Assembly (NCBI GenBank): GCA_030180135.1
Contig: CM058239.1
Span: 69,199,823-69,263,822 of the forward strand
DNA from: Orychophragmus violaceus
Lineage: Eukaryota; Streptophyta; Magnoliopsida; Brassicales; Brassicaceae
DNA length: 64,000 nucleotides
Reading direction: 5' to 3'
Shown: one piece after another, positions 43,356 through 57,232 of the stretch
How positions within the stretch are numbered: position 1 is the first letter of the stretch
Layout: each line of letters begins with the position of its first letter
Notes under the pieces: generated by a model
What the model was told of the DNA's origin: nothing
Database searches by the model: none
The model's input: the letters and a program-made list of their open reading frames with translations, nothing else
Position numbers and translations under genes: made by a program

Positions 43356-45159
43356 TAACGTTGATTGATGCATACATATAGTCGTGGCATGATAGGGCCG
43401 TATATGCATATATACATATTTAAAGAACGATATCGAATTAATCTAAGTACGGGAATTAAGATGGTGTTAAAATACGGAATTAAACCTAACGAACGTATAG
43501 TGTATGGAATGAGATCGGGATTAGGTTTAATAGATGTTGAAGAGAAAGAAATGAATTAAGTAAATGAAGGATGAGACGTCGGGAAGTTTAGTAAGCTACT
43601 AGCTCTAAACCGACGGATCGGAGATTTGATAAAAGATACCGAGTAAAGGTTAAGAAAAAGGGAAAGTGTTGTGATTGGTGAGCCGTCTACGGATTAGTAA
43701 TCCGCTAATCCAAGGTAGCGGTCGAGAATGAGTTAAAAGACTTTAGAAACCCTAATAGGCATGTTTGTGTGGTGAATGTGTTGTTGTGTTGTGGTTGCTG
43801 TTGAGCTTTCTGTGCAGGCCTGTTAGATCGTCTCGGTGTTGGGCCGAGCGATCCGTGTGGACACTTAACTTGGTCATGGGACCGGTTAAGTCGTAGCCGC
43901 TAACGGTACGGTGCCGAGTCAGGGTAAAGGTGTGGGTGTGTGTGTGTGTAGACTTGCGGGACATGGTGTTGAGATTGTTGTTGATTGTTGCTTGAGTGTG
44001 ATTGCTAGAGTCCAAGCGAGTCTGCGTGTTTATATTTATGCACTAGGACTCTAGGGTGTGTTAGATCCCGCAAGTCTAGGTGTTTGGATACATTCCGGTA
44101 CTTCCGACCCGATTGGATCCTCGGGTAGTTTCCTAATCGGATCGTGGTGATTCCGGTTATGGCGTTAACCTACTGAGTGACGCCAGTAGGTGTGTGATTC
44201 GGAGAATACAGGGTCATGTCCTAGGGCCTAATCGCATGGAATCTCAGGTTACCGTGGGGTAGCCCGAGTCACTGCGTATCGACGGGCTGAGAATAGTGTC
44301 CTATGTCGTGAGACTTCGTGTATACGTTTAGGAGTCGTGGGTTAGTTACCATCTCGGTAATTGTTGAAACCCGTGGAAGTTACCGAGATCGTAGGGGCCC
44401 AGTGTTGTGTTAGTATTGGTGGTATTGCGCGATAGATAGATCGAGTCTCAATCGAGAGCCTGTGCCGCAGTGCTTCCGATTTCCTCTAATCGCTTTCTCT
44501 TTCTTTTGGAAATTGATTATGTGTTGTGGGCTTTACAGGACGTGGTAGTGCGTGATCGGCTGTTTATTGTGTTGTTTGTTATTTTGGGGTTTTTGGGCGG
44601 GAATCTGTAAATGTTAGACAAATTAGAAGCCGTAGTGGGGAACCGACTCCCTGGGTGATCTTAGATTGCTCATTAGACTCTTTTTGTGTGTTTTCAGGTT
44701 TAGCAGCGACGGACGCGGGAGGTCCTCGGTGTAGTTTCGGGATCGCTTGTGGCGGGATTTTTATTCGATGATTTTGGGTTTTCCTTCGGTTCGGCTTTGG
44801 CGACAATTTTGTATTGAGATTTGGGTGTTATTCTTGTTGATTGGAAAATTGATTTTTAAAGACGGTTAAACGTTATGTAACGTTTGATTTACTCAGAAAC
44901 GAATATGCTTCCCTTTTAGTCCGAACCGACACAACTCACGGAAGTAGTACAAGTTGTGAAGCTTTGTATTACGGAAGTGAGGATAGCGGAGTCAAAGACG
45001 GGTTAGTGCTAGCCTTTGTCTCAAACCGATCTGTCCCTGGCTTCGTCTTGTGGCAAACTTTTCCTGTTTGACTTGCTCGGGTTCGACTTGGTCATGTTCT
45101 TGTTTGATTGTTGACCGGTCAGCTCGACGGTCAGTGGATAATGGGAAAGGGGCGTTACA
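43354..45159. mobile_element. Probable solo LTR or LTR-like block, copy B
   Basis: Same TGTAACG and CGTTACA bounds as copy A. Compared with copy A it has about 36 extra bases near 43685-43720 (CTACGGATTAGTAATCCGC) and loses a few bases near 44910. Noncoding. Confidence 0.45.
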
Positions 45160-45341
45160 CTAACCATCAGACAATAACTCCTCAAACACTCATTAAAAAA
45201 AACAACCAACTTACCCAGACTATGGAATATATGAGTCGTTTACAACATGTTGAACCAAAATTAATTGTAAACAAATAATCATAATCCGAGCATGTCCCGT
45301 TTCAAAAGCAAAGCAAAGAAGAAGGAACCAAACGATATAGC

Positions 45342-45975
45342 TGTTGGATCGTTTAGTGTTTCCTGATTCAATTCTCAATTGATTCATCCTACTAAACATG
45401 CAGATCTAGGTTCTCTTATTTAGAAACATAATAGATCTCACCTTTTACCTTGTTTATGCAGCGGAATGGGAGGTAAGGTCAGAGATCAGCAGAACCACCA
45501 AGAGATGGATCCTCCAAAGGCTCACACACGCACGCTCGGGAATTGGCTGCTAGACCAGACAGAGAGGAGGCGCAGAGAGAGGCTGTGGGTGGCGCAGAAG
45601 TCTGAAAAATTAGAGAGCTTTAGGTCAAGTTTTATTCATTAAAACTCCCTTTAGTTCTCATGGGCTTTTGGGCCCAATTCTCAGTTCTGATTAAATCCCA
45701 TGGATTTAATCAGGCCCTTTATACTCTCTAAGTACAGTAAATGCCTAGCACTTTTACCGTACATCTGCTAAACCGTTCCTTCGTATTTTCCCGTTAGCTT
45801 AGGCGTGTGACCCATATGGGATCATATAATAAAGGCAATAAGTCCAAGACTTATAGATCATGAGCGGACTCTAGCAAGCCATCATGACCCCCAGTATTAT
45901 ATGACTTATGTCTGATCATTGACATACTCTTACTTTCTAGAGACAGTACCGAGATTACTGGACACAATTCCAACA
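45342..45975 (-). repeat. 3' LTR of copy-B copia element
   Basis: Begins TGTTGGATCG and ends TTCCAACA on the plus strand, a 6-bp terminal inverted repeat (TGTTGG/CCAACA). Confidence 0.95.
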
Positions 45976-46849
45976 ATCTCCCACTTGTACTGGAATCTCT
46001 GTATTCATAATCCTTTTGTCACAATATCTCGATTAGTCATAAGGCAAGATTAGTGTCATCCTTATAAAGCCTAATCTTGTTCATCGGACTCTGATTTGAT
46101 ACTGACAATCCAAACGACTCGGGACAGTCCGTTTGAGCATGGCCATGCATTTTCCAGTATTCAAATCTCCGATTGGCCTAGAGATATTCACTCCATTTAT
46201 ATTGGAGGGACAAATCCCGTCTTGTTCCATCACTGTAAACTATTCATTTCATAATACACCCAAACAAGGTCCTTATAACTATCGCTAAACGACAGCATTA
46301 GACAATGATCAAAGCGCATTAGTTCATGTGCAGTCACATGCATGCGAACTCAGGTCTAAGGACTATACTCTATAGTCGTAGTAAGAATCTCTTATGACAC
46401 AGATATAAATATCCTGAAGAGTTCTTATAATCGGGTCTTGTCCGGTCGTATGTTCCCAACATACACCTATGTACTGACTTTGATGCCGCGCATCTATGAC
46501 ACACTGAGACTTTGTCATAAGTCACATATCAATCTAGTCTCACGCGGTTGTTGGTGTTCCAATTTCAACAACCTTCGACTAGGGACATGATGATATAAGC
46601 CATCTATCAAATATAGGGTCTCATGATCAAGCTAAATGACTTTGATAACTCAAGATCAAGTCACTTACTTCGATGACCTATAAAATGGTTCATATCACTT
46701 TGGAACGATTATTTCATCACAGTTAAAATAATCTTGAAATAATAATTTCAATAAACATCATAAAATGTTTTACAAGAACATATCAATAACTAAATAAAGC
46801 CCTTTATTAACTCCCACTGAAATTAAGACTACATCTTAATTTCACTAAT

Positions 46850-48800
46850 CCTACAGCAACAGTCCGCGACTCGTGCTTAGGCCTCAGGAGTGGCTTCGTT
46901 AATAGATTAGCAACGTTCTCATTCGTTGAAACTTGCTGATCTACTTAACATCTCTTTCATTTATCTCACGGAATAGGTTATACCTATTCTCAAGGTGTTT
47001 GGACCACTGATGTGCAGCTAGTCTCATCTATGCTGGGAATCACATCAAGTTCAGTGACGAACTCTCCTTTCCAAACAACCTCTTTCGCCGCTTTCCAAGC
47101 TGCGAAATGTTCAGCTTAAGTCATGGAGTCAGCAACAGTGCCTTGCACCGCCAGACAGACACAAGATATAACCGGACTGTGACCGGAAATCATCTTTGTC
47201 CGTTGGAACCTTGCCTTTAGACTCTACCGACTCGTAGCACCTCACTTTCTCCGTAAATCAAGAATTTTTCCTTAGTATTCCTCAAATACTTTAGGATATT
47301 CTTTACGGCAATCCAGTGATTCTTTGCTGGATTTGACTGGTCTTTACTTGTCTTGCTTAACATTAAAATAACATCAAACAAGTACGTTTCATGGCATACA
47401 TGATAGATCCAATTGCCGACGCATATGGAATCTTATCCATGCATTTAAGCTCAGCAGTTATCGTAGGACACTGTGTCTCGCTTAACATAATGCCATGTGA
47501 CATTGGCATAAAACCCTTCTTGGAATGCTGAAAACGTGTAGGACTTCGTCAATTTAAGAATCCTGACTTTGTCCTACCAGCTCTTTCGGATCTCTATCTT
47601 TAGATCCAAAATCCAAGAACTACGTGGCTTTACCCATGTCAATCATAGAACCAACTCCCAAGTCAGTCCTTTACCGACTGCTGCATTGGGACGTTATTTC
47701 CGAGAATCAGTATGTCATCGACATACACATAGAGAAATGCAATATCGCTCCCACTTATCTATTAGCAAACGCACAGTTCCACTTTGTTCCTGTTCAAGTC
47801 AAAACCTTGACTACTTCAACAGAACGAAGATTCCAACTCCGATATGTTTGCTTCCATCCATGAATGGATCGATGAAGCTAACTTACATAAAATGTAATTT
47901 TTCGGAGTCCGGGCTCACTTTCGCTTCTTTGAATTTCGCAGATTCGTCGCTTTCAATGATCATCAGATCATGCGAACTTTCAATGATCATCAGGTTCAAC
48001 TAATGACGAGAAATCACTCTCGGATTAGTAACTGATTCATTCATATCTGCGAACTTCAGGCTCTACAGGTGTAGATTCTACAGAAATCTGTAAATCCATC
48101 CGTTGCTCTCCCTCAACAGGTTGAGCAGCCTCCTGTATTTCTCGAATTTCTTCGAGTTATACTTTTACTCCCACTGTTCTTCTTGAAAATAACTTCCCTT
48201 CTTAGAAAACAGAATGGACGTAAAAGTAACAAGCCTTGGTTTCCCTAGGAAAAACCAGCGAAGTAGCACAACTACAAATACTCAGTAAAGACGAATTTGG
48301 ATCGATTCCAATCCACAATTACGTGGTGTCTTTCAACTGATATTGGTGGAACTATTTCAGCGTAAACTTAGATATTTTAGAGCGTTATTCTTAAAAATAT
48401 CATGGAAGATTCGTGTGACTCATCATTAATCATTTCTGATAAGATCTGACTCTTTCTCACAGAAACACCTCCAGGTTTTCAGGAGAAATGAGCTGTGAAA
48501 CTACTTCACACTTAATCAGATGATCACACCATTAATGACTCAAGTATTCTCACTCGTGATCTAATCCAGAGTCTTAATACTTCTGTCACTCAGATTCTAT
48601 ACTTCATTCTGGAACTCTTTCGACCATGTCAAAGAATTCCGACTTGTGTCTCATCAAATGAACACAGTCTTACTCACTGAAGTAATCAGTAGAGACAATG
48701 AAGTACAGGAAATTTTTTTCTGGCATTACTGCTCATCGGACCACATACATGAGTATGTTTAAGGTCCAATAAGCCTTTGGGCTTTTCTCTAGCTCGGCTA
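46850..48800 (-). pseudogene. Decayed copia integrase, RT and RNase H fragments
   Basis: Short minus-strand pieces are recognisable. About 48430-48720 gives LMRHKSEFFDM and, further on, DHLIKCEVVSQL (integrase). About 47690-47740 gives YVYVDDILILGNNVPM (RT palm). About 47060-47160 gives VADSMT, stop, AEHFAAWKAAKE (RNase H). Stops and deletions separate all of them. Between 45976 and 46850 lies the 3' noncoding region shared with 1296-2146. The piece order matches copia pol (integrase before RT). Confidence 0.75.
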
Positions 48801-49207
48801 AGATGGGCCCTTTTGTCTTTTGGTCCAGTAAGCAGAATTCAAGTCTCATAAGATATCCGATCAAATGAGCCCAAAAGTCCATAACTATGGGGTTTCTGAA
48901 TCCGACTTACTCTATGTTACCAAGACTTTTATGCCAAGAAAAATCAGGTTTAATTCATCAGATTTAAACCAATTCGGTATTTATGTTACATTTAAGCACT
49001 CTTTGGTTTAAGATATAAAACCCATTCCTTGAATGGGGTGCTACAATTAATATTTCATTAAGATCAAAAGAACAAAACTTGTCTTTTATCAAAATGAAAA
49101 ACATTCAAATTCTTACAAGAAAATGAAAGACAACTCTGCTTAAAGCAGGTACATTGTAGCAATTACTTAATAAAACCAAGCCTCAAAGGCATCTACAAGT
49201 GAAAACC

Positions 49208-50227
49208 CTACGGCTGAGGCAGCATCCATAGCTCCTTCCAGACATGTAGTTCCACTTGCCCTTCCTTCAACGTTCTACTGTTGCTTAGGCTCTGCATATT
49301 ATCACAAATATCAGTGCCACAACCAGTATCCAATACCTTTAAGGTAGAACTTGAAGTAATAACATGAATACCTGAGGAAGTAGTCGCATACATCAACTTC
49401 AACTCCTCATCATCTTCCATGAATTTAATGCAATCTCTCTTCCAATGCCCTGTTTCCTTACAGTAGCAGCACTTACCAACGTAAGAGGTATCTGACTCGG
49501 GCTCAGAAGACACACGCTTGCCATGATTCAAAATCTGGACAACTTTGCCTTCACCCTTGTCAGCATTAGGTTTATTAAACCTACCCTTCTCATTCATGAG
49601 ATTATTCAGGGTACTCTTCACGTTTGGCTCAACTGTCTTGAGCATATCATGCAGTTCAGTCAGCGTCTTCGTTAAGCCTTTCTTGATATAGTTCCTTCTG
49701 AACTTATCATAGCTTGACGGCAGTGACTGTAGAATGATCTCAGTTGCCAATTCTTGGCTAACTGGATAATCCAGTTTCCTCAGGTTATCAATGTAACCCA
49801 TCATTTTACTGACATGAGGACTCACTGGATGATCATTTGGTAGCTTGCAGCTAGTGAGAGACTTAACCAACTGTTATCTCTCCACCCTTATCTGCTCCTG
49901 AAATTTCAATTTCAGGCTGCTGATCATCTCTATTGGCGACTCCATGTTCTCATATTGCTTCTGCAAGTCTGAGTCCATGGTAGCCAATATCAGACCACGC
50001 ACATCTACCGCATCATTATAATGCTTATTCCAAGCATCATATACTGCATGAGAAGCATTGGACCCGATCCTCACGGGGAGAGCTCTCTCAAGGACATAGT
50101 CCTTTCTCTCCTGTCTGAGGACTAGCCTCAGGTTCCGCGACCAAGTCAAGAAATTTGATCCGTTCAGCTTGTCCATCTCAAGGACAGACCGGATCGAGAA
50201 AGTGTTTTGATTGTTTGTGCTAGTCAT
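49208..50227 (-). pseudogene. Copia gag, split by one stop codon
   Basis: Frame 50227-49874 starts MTSTNNQNTFSIRSVLEMDK and includes NFLTWSRNLRLVLRQERKDY, typical of plant copia gag. After a TAA at 49871-49873 the same frame continues 49870-49208 with LPNDHPVSPHVSKMMGYIDN and a CCHC knuckle CCYCKETGHWKRDC, then a start of protease (LDTGCGTDIC, with Gly-Cys-Gly in place of the usual Ser-Gly). Gag packages element RNA. The single stop suggests recent loss or that function is supplied by relatives. Confidence 0.88.
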
Positions 50228-51972
50228 AACTGAAATTTAAGATAAAAGAATTTTAGTTAATATGTTCAATATGATTAATCTTGTATTAAATTTAATATGA
50301 TTAATCACGCATTATATTCAATAACATAAGTTACCCTCAATAGAATATAATGATTCCAAGATCCACATATAACTAAGATCAAAGTGGGCCACTGGCCGTC
50401 ACCCAACCTTAGCTTATATCGGTAAGCCCTATGTCGGCTAATTATATCCGTGATATAACTCTTGGTTGTGAATCTGGGCCCGAGGCCCAATCCACTCTGA
50501 TGTCTCAAGGCCCGGGACTCCCGATGGCCTAGTCAAGAAAACCAGACTATACAGTCATGTAATCATTAATGTCTGGGACTCCCAATGACATTTATGAATC
50601 ACAAACCGTCTTATCCACGCAAAAGTAGACACCCTCACACTGTAAGGCCATGAATACAATTGAATGGGCTTCGACAGCTGACATAGACTGGACAAGACAT
50701 CCAACGCTTGATATTATTTGAGGTTTGTAGGTTTATTAAAAATTCATCCCAAAATAGAAGATTACTATTTTGGGAAACTTTCCTTTTTGGGAAACTTTCC
50801 ATTTTGGGAAACCTACTATTTTTGGAAACTTTCTAAAATTAGAAACTTTTAATTATAGAAATTTCATTAAATCCAAAACATGCAAATTCAGAAACTTCTA
50901 TTTTAAGAAACTTTCTAATTTCAAAATTTGGAAACTTATTAATTTAAAATCGATTTTATAATTTTTATAAAAATAAATTTTAAATTAATCTGAGGAAAAG
51001 ACTCAAATAATTGGCCCAATTGTTTTAACTTCTTGGCCCGAGGCCCAAGAATTGGTCCATGTCCAAGACATAACCCAATTGCCCAATTAATTGACATAAC
51101 CGGTCTGGTTCATTAAGATTGGTCTAACCAAAATTAATTACTACGACGACCACAATTGTCAACCGGTTATTTACTAAACCGGATTTTCTCAATTTATTTG
51201 GTCCAACCAAATCAAATTAGAAAATCCTGGTTTAGGCACAAAATCCAATTTTTCGACTTTGGATTTCTTATCCCGGTTTAACCAGAACTTAATAAATTTA
51301 TTAAGTCTGTTTATTAAACCGTGACGTTTTGATTTTAATTAAAATTTTAAACTGAACCATTAACCGAACCGAACCGAATGGACGTGAACCGTTCACGATC
51401 ACGTTGCCCTAGCTTCACACGATCGAATGAACGATCGGGACAGCCGCACGTGAATCCGGACGGGACGGGACGATCGATCGTCGAGCTCGGGTCGTGTGAT
51501 CGGGACGAGACAGCCGGGCCATCTCTCGCGATCGGACGGGAGCGTGATCGTCGAGCTCTCGGGTCAGTCCGGGACGTGCGTCATGCGATCGCCGAGCGAT
51601 CTGGACGCGGGACGGGAGCTGGACGATCGGGACGATGCAGGCTTCACGCGATCGCCGAGCGATCGGGACAGCCGCATCCACGCGACGGGACGAGCCACTC
51701 ACGCGGACGGGACGCGATCAATCCGATGATCGGGACGCGACCACGCAACACGATCGTTACCGATCGGTTCGTGCGTCTTCCGCGATCGGGACGATCCGAC
51801 GCATACCGATTCATATAGATCGGATCATGCGATTTCTTGTTTGTTTAGGATTTTTAATTCTTTGTTTCTTAAGTGTTTTTCCTTATCAGTAGATTGATTC
51901 AAAAACACTTCTTAAACAATCCTAAACATGATTCTAAACAAGAAAAACCACAGAACCTGGCTCTGATACCAC
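50228..51972. other. Long leader of copy-B copia element with repeat blocks and GC-rich island
   Basis: The 1.75 kb between the primer binding site and gag holds no gene. 50750-50960 is an AT-rich block with GGGAAACTTTCC-type repeats. 51000-51375 is rich in CCGGTT/AACCGG motifs. 51375-51835 is a GC-rich island made of GATCGGGAC, CGATCG and GAGCGATC motifs, with open frames on both strands that reflect composition. Confidence 0.7.
51375..51835. repeat. GC-rich degenerate CGATCGGGAC repeat island
   Basis: About 460 bp, strikingly richer in G and C than its surroundings, with GATC at high density and units such as GATCGGGACG, GATCGCCGAGCGATC and GACGGGACGG. Frames on both strands (for example 51378-51818 plus, 51415-51702 minus) have Arg/Ser/Asp-rich low-complexity translations without family resemblance. 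Confidence 0.85.
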
Positions 51973-52606
51973 TGTTGGATCGTTTAGTGTTTCCTGATTC
52001 AATTCTCAATTGATTCATCCTACTAAACATGCAGATCTAGGTTCTCTTATTTAGAAACATAATAGATCTCACCTTTTACCTTGTTTATGCAGCGGAATGG
52101 GAGGTAAGGTCAGAGATCAGCAGAACCACCAAGAGATGGATCCTCCAAAGGCTCACACACGCACGCTCGGGAATTGGCTGCTAGACCAGACAGAGAGGAG
52201 GCGCAGAGAGAGGCTGTGGGTGGCGCAGAAGTCTGAAAAATTAGAGAGCTTTAGGTCAAGTTTTATTCATTAAAACTCCCTTTAGTTCTCATGGGCTTTT
52301 GGGCCCAATTCTCAGTTCTGATTAAATCCCATGGATTTAATCAGGCCCTTTATACTCTCTAAGTACAGTAAATGCCTAGCACTTTTACCGTACATCTGCT
52401 AAACCGTTCCTTCGTATTTTCCCGTTAGCTTAGGCGTGTGACCCATATGGGATCATATAATAAAGGCAATAAGTCCAAGACTTATAGATCATGAGCGGAC
52501 TCTAGCAAGCCATCATGACCCCCAGTATTATATGACTTATGTCTGATCATTGACATACTCTTACTTTCTAGAGACAGTACCGAGATTACTGGACACAATT
52601 CCAATA
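51973..52606 (-). repeat. 5' LTR of copy-B copia element
   Basis: Matches 45342-45975 throughout, except that its right end reads CCAATA rather than CCAACA. Confidence 0.95.
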
Positions 52607-52735
52607 ATAGCTACATGTACCCGTAGGCATCGATTCATGGAGAGTTTCGTGATTGAGATATTCGAGGAAGAATTTGCGAGAGTCGATAGGGCTTCGGCCA
52701 AAGTTAGCTATGAAATGGAAAGCTTTGAATAAGAG

Positions 52736-54258
<1,523 letters not shown>

Positions 54259-54421
54259 TTTGAAGCGGCGCTCGAGGCACATTATTAAAACACTCATTTC
54301 TTGTAACCTTCTTTAATTCAAGTCCTTTGTTTGGTGAGGGGAAGGTATTTCGTCGTAATAATTATCTTCCTGATTAACCTTTCTCCCACTATCATTTTAT
54401 TTGAAACAGAACCAAGGCACA

Positions 54422-55576
54422 ATGGTCCATTACAACTACATAGCAGAAACACAACCTAACATAGCCGAAACCGGTTGGCGCTTCAGAGTTGAGATTTTCC
54501 TCGTCTACCCATACTATTTGTTTGAAGATGGACCACATTGGAGTTTCATCTTGGCAGACCAGAGAGTAAGTGGATATTATTTGACTGATTTTCCAACATG
54601 CAAGACTACACTGGTTCTGACTCTTTGATCTTTATGCATTCACTCATGTGCACGGAGCCAAGATCGAAATGGTCATTATCCAGGTGAACTAAATAACCTC
54701 TCTAGACTTGAGAAAAACAAAGGCAAGTGGATTGAGATATCTGGAGTTAGGGTAGAGCGAGCGGATCCTGGTTTCTGTCCAACAATGTCTCGCCACCGAA
54801 TTGAACTCACGGAAGACATTGAGATTGAACTTATCGACCCTTTGGACAGCAAGCACTACATGGAATTTGTTAGTTTCCCCTATATCTGTGACATAAAAAC
54901 AGACAGAGACGATCCTATAGGTAAAATATCGAAAGTTTCCTTCTTTCCAATTTTTTTGAGACTCTAATCGTGAATCTCTAAATAACAACAAATATCTTGA
55001 CTAGATACCATGGGCGTTGTCTCGATCATCTGCCCCCTTGAAGTCGATCCCGATAACCCTGCAAGGAAAAGGAAAGTGTTCCACCTCAGAGACGCCCAGT
55101 AAGTGCATGTTTTGGTAGTGTAGCAGTAAACACAATGACCAAAACAATTGATAAAAGTGTAAATTGTTCGATAATAAGAACAATTGATCAGGATACTTCG
55201 GATTTGCTTCTCTTATTCATAATAGGATGAATAAGTTAAAGTGTGTGGTTTATGGCAAATACGTGGTTGACTTCTTCTCTGAATACTTGAAGACTAAGGG
55301 TTTAGAAACGATCGTGGTGCTCAAGATGTGGAGGATTGTTCGGACTGGAAGTAACTGACGTTTAACATTTTCAATTGTTTATATATAATCATTTAGGATA
55401 GTTATCTAAAGTTCTTGTTTTATATAGGTGAACCTGATGAGACATGGGTTGAGACCGTGGAAGGGTTATCGGACTACATGTTCAATCCACGAATTCAGGA
55501 GGTTCAAGATCTCAGGTTCAAGCTAGAGGTCGCTGACACCGATGCTGCCGGAAGCAGTGTTGTTGTCCCTATCTAA
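54422..55576 (+). pseudogene. RPA70-like OB-fold gene, copy B, splice acceptor lost
   Basis: It has the same five-exon layout as 10266-11421 and the same exon-2 frameshift. In addition, the acceptor of intron 1 reads GCAC instead of GCAG at about 54648-54653, so normal splicing of exon 2 is not expected. Amino-acid changes are few (for example DAAGSS for DAARSS, LKMWRIVRTG for RTR). The OB-fold motifs of copy A are all still recognisable. Confidence 0.72.
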
Positions 55577-56117
55577 ATCTCATTAATAATTTAGTGTATG
55601 TTACTTTAAAACTCTATCGTTTTATTATGCTTTCGGTTTTAATATGCTTATCGAACCGTATTAATTATGATTTCATGTTTAATATTTCAATTTAATAACG
55701 GTAATTGATAGCTAAATTTTAATAAGAATTGATTAATACTCCAAAGTAAGAATTATTCGGTGACCTTTAAGAGGCCTCTCCAAATCTATAACTTTCTTTG
55801 ACTAAGATTAAGAAATCGACTACTATTTGTAATGTTAATAAATGAGAATGAATACTAATACAATTGGAAATGAAAATTTTGTTTAATAAAATGATTAATA
55901 TTAGACAGAGGGAGTAATTAAATACATATACAAGAACTTGTATTTTAAGAAATTAGTTTAGCTCTAATTATTTTTCTTAGTTCGACTTGTAATATCAGTA
56001 TATGAGATATTCCACTCAATTCCTATATTATCATTCTGTTTGCTAGACTTATTGTCTTTGATTTTTGTAATTTATAGTGGAAACTTGTGGAACCGACAAA
56101 TTTGGAGTAATATTAAT
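55577..56117. other. AT-rich intergenic stretch, copy B
   Basis: Collinear with 11422-11962. No gene seen. Confidence 0.6.
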
Positions 56118-56120
56118 CTA
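56118..56120. other. Empty target site of the Pack-CACTA
   Basis: ATTAAT-CTA-ATAACG here corresponds to the two CTA copies flanking 11966-17803 in copy A. It is the uninterrupted pre-insertion site; there is no excision footprint. Confidence 0.95.
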
Positions 56121-56227
56121 ATAACGTCTCTAGCACCCAAACAGGAAATTTATGTGTGTTTTTTCCAATAAGTAACCTGCAGTACAGAGAAAGAAAATAT
56201 CAAATATAGATTTAGGCGAAGATAAAT

Positions 56228-56860
56228 TCAAATAAATATATAGGTAAGAAAGAATTTTACACATATATAAGTTTCCACCCAGCTTCGATATTCTTCGGGT
56301 CTTTTTGCCGAGAGCTTTTCTTCGGAGATTTCTGGATATTTTATGGACAAATATTCTTCAACATACTTTAATTTGAACCAACTTATAGGAGAAATCATAG
56401 TATAGTTGAATATATTAAACCGAAAGATAAGACATGCCAATATATATATACCTTTCTATTACTCGCGTAAGCACGAAATGCATCATTCACCATATCCATA
56501 AACCGATCTTCTACATTATTATGACCATTCGGATCAACATAACTCGTTCCTATATCTAAACCGATTTCTTCTCAATGCTTATAGCAAACACAATAACCAG
56601 GCATAAATCCATAACTAAACAGATGACTCCAAATTCCTGGTTCCGTGGTTTCCAGATATTCGTTCTTGCAGAAACGACAAGGGCAGAGAAACTTACCGCC
56701 ATTGCTCAGAGCTAAAGGCTGGTTTTTGGCAAGTTTCATAAATTGTGCCACCCCCGTTATGAAGGCTGTTGAGAAATTGTCAGTGGCACATCATCGAACC
56801 TATTATACATCCACTCCCGATGATTGCTATAATTATTTCAGTCTCCCGCCATGTAACTAA
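56228..56860 (-). pseudogene. CACTA transposase N-terminal fragment, copy B
   Basis: Counterpart of 17913-18553, with the CPCRFCKN cluster, GFMPGYCVCYKH-like end and VDPNGHNNVEDRFMDMVND. The TA run is shorter and a few substitutions are present. Same stops and frameshifts, so it was dead before the duplication. Confidence 0.72.
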
Positions 56861-57060
56861 ATTTCCAAATTTCTATAAATGAAAACGGAGAAAGGGCTGA
56901 ATTTCGACTATGTAGACATAATTGGCCACTCCCATTAATTGTAATAAATGCATGCGCATGAAACGGGTACACCTACTACAAACATGTAAAATATAACAAA
57001 CTCTTATATTATTTTTACTAAATCCAAAAATACTATATTAAGCATTAAAATTTGGAAATT

Positions 57061-57079
57061 CCGCGCATTGGCGCGGTAC
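57061..57079 (+). other. GC-rich hairpin followed by CTAA, copy B
   Basis: Identical to 18797-18819. The 38 bp before it in copy A (TATGCCTGCCGAATTATAAA region) are missing here. Confidence 0.3.
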
Positions 57080-57232
57080 CTAAACCAAATATCACGGTAA
57101 ATTATCAATAACCGGTCGAAGTGCCCTAACCATCATATAGCCTCTCTAAAATTCAGGCAGTCTCTCTCTTTCCGCCATCGAATACCATCATAACCTCGGA
57201 ATTTTAGCTCTCCTATTGCAGAGAAAATAGAG

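Larger units (their letters stand above)
45342..52606 (-). mobile_element. Ty1/copia element with identical LTRs but decayed pol
   Basis: LTRs of 634 bp each (45342-45975, 51973-52606) look identical except that the outermost right end is TA instead of CA. The target duplication is ATAGC (45337-45341, 52607-52611); copy A shows the empty site at 8450-8454. The primer binding site TGGTATCAGAGCC (minus strand) is at 51959-51971 and the purine tract AAGTGGGAGAT at 45976-45986. Gag is split by one stop, and pol is reduced to stop-ridden pieces. The element is related to the one at 1-2819. Confidence 0.95.
45289..52735 (+). pseudogene. Small ORF split by copia insertion (copy B)
   Basis: The 5' part (from ATG at about 45292, MSRFKSKAKKK) and the 3' part (to TAA at about 52731, ending KVSYEMESFE) match the 56-codon frame at 8405-8575. 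The copia element at 45342-52606 separates them at the ATAGC target. Function unknown. Confidence 0.35.

Noticed and set aside
47569..48003. 144-codon plus-strand frame
   Set aside because: It is antisense to decayed copia RT, whose motifs (YVDDILILG) are readable on the minus strand.
51378..51818. 146-codon plus-strand frame (and a 95-codon minus-strand frame at 51415-51702) in the copia leader
   Set aside because: The translations are Arg/Ser/Asp-rich low complexity on both strands and arise from the CGATCGGGAC repeat composition; no family resemblance or copia-like feature.
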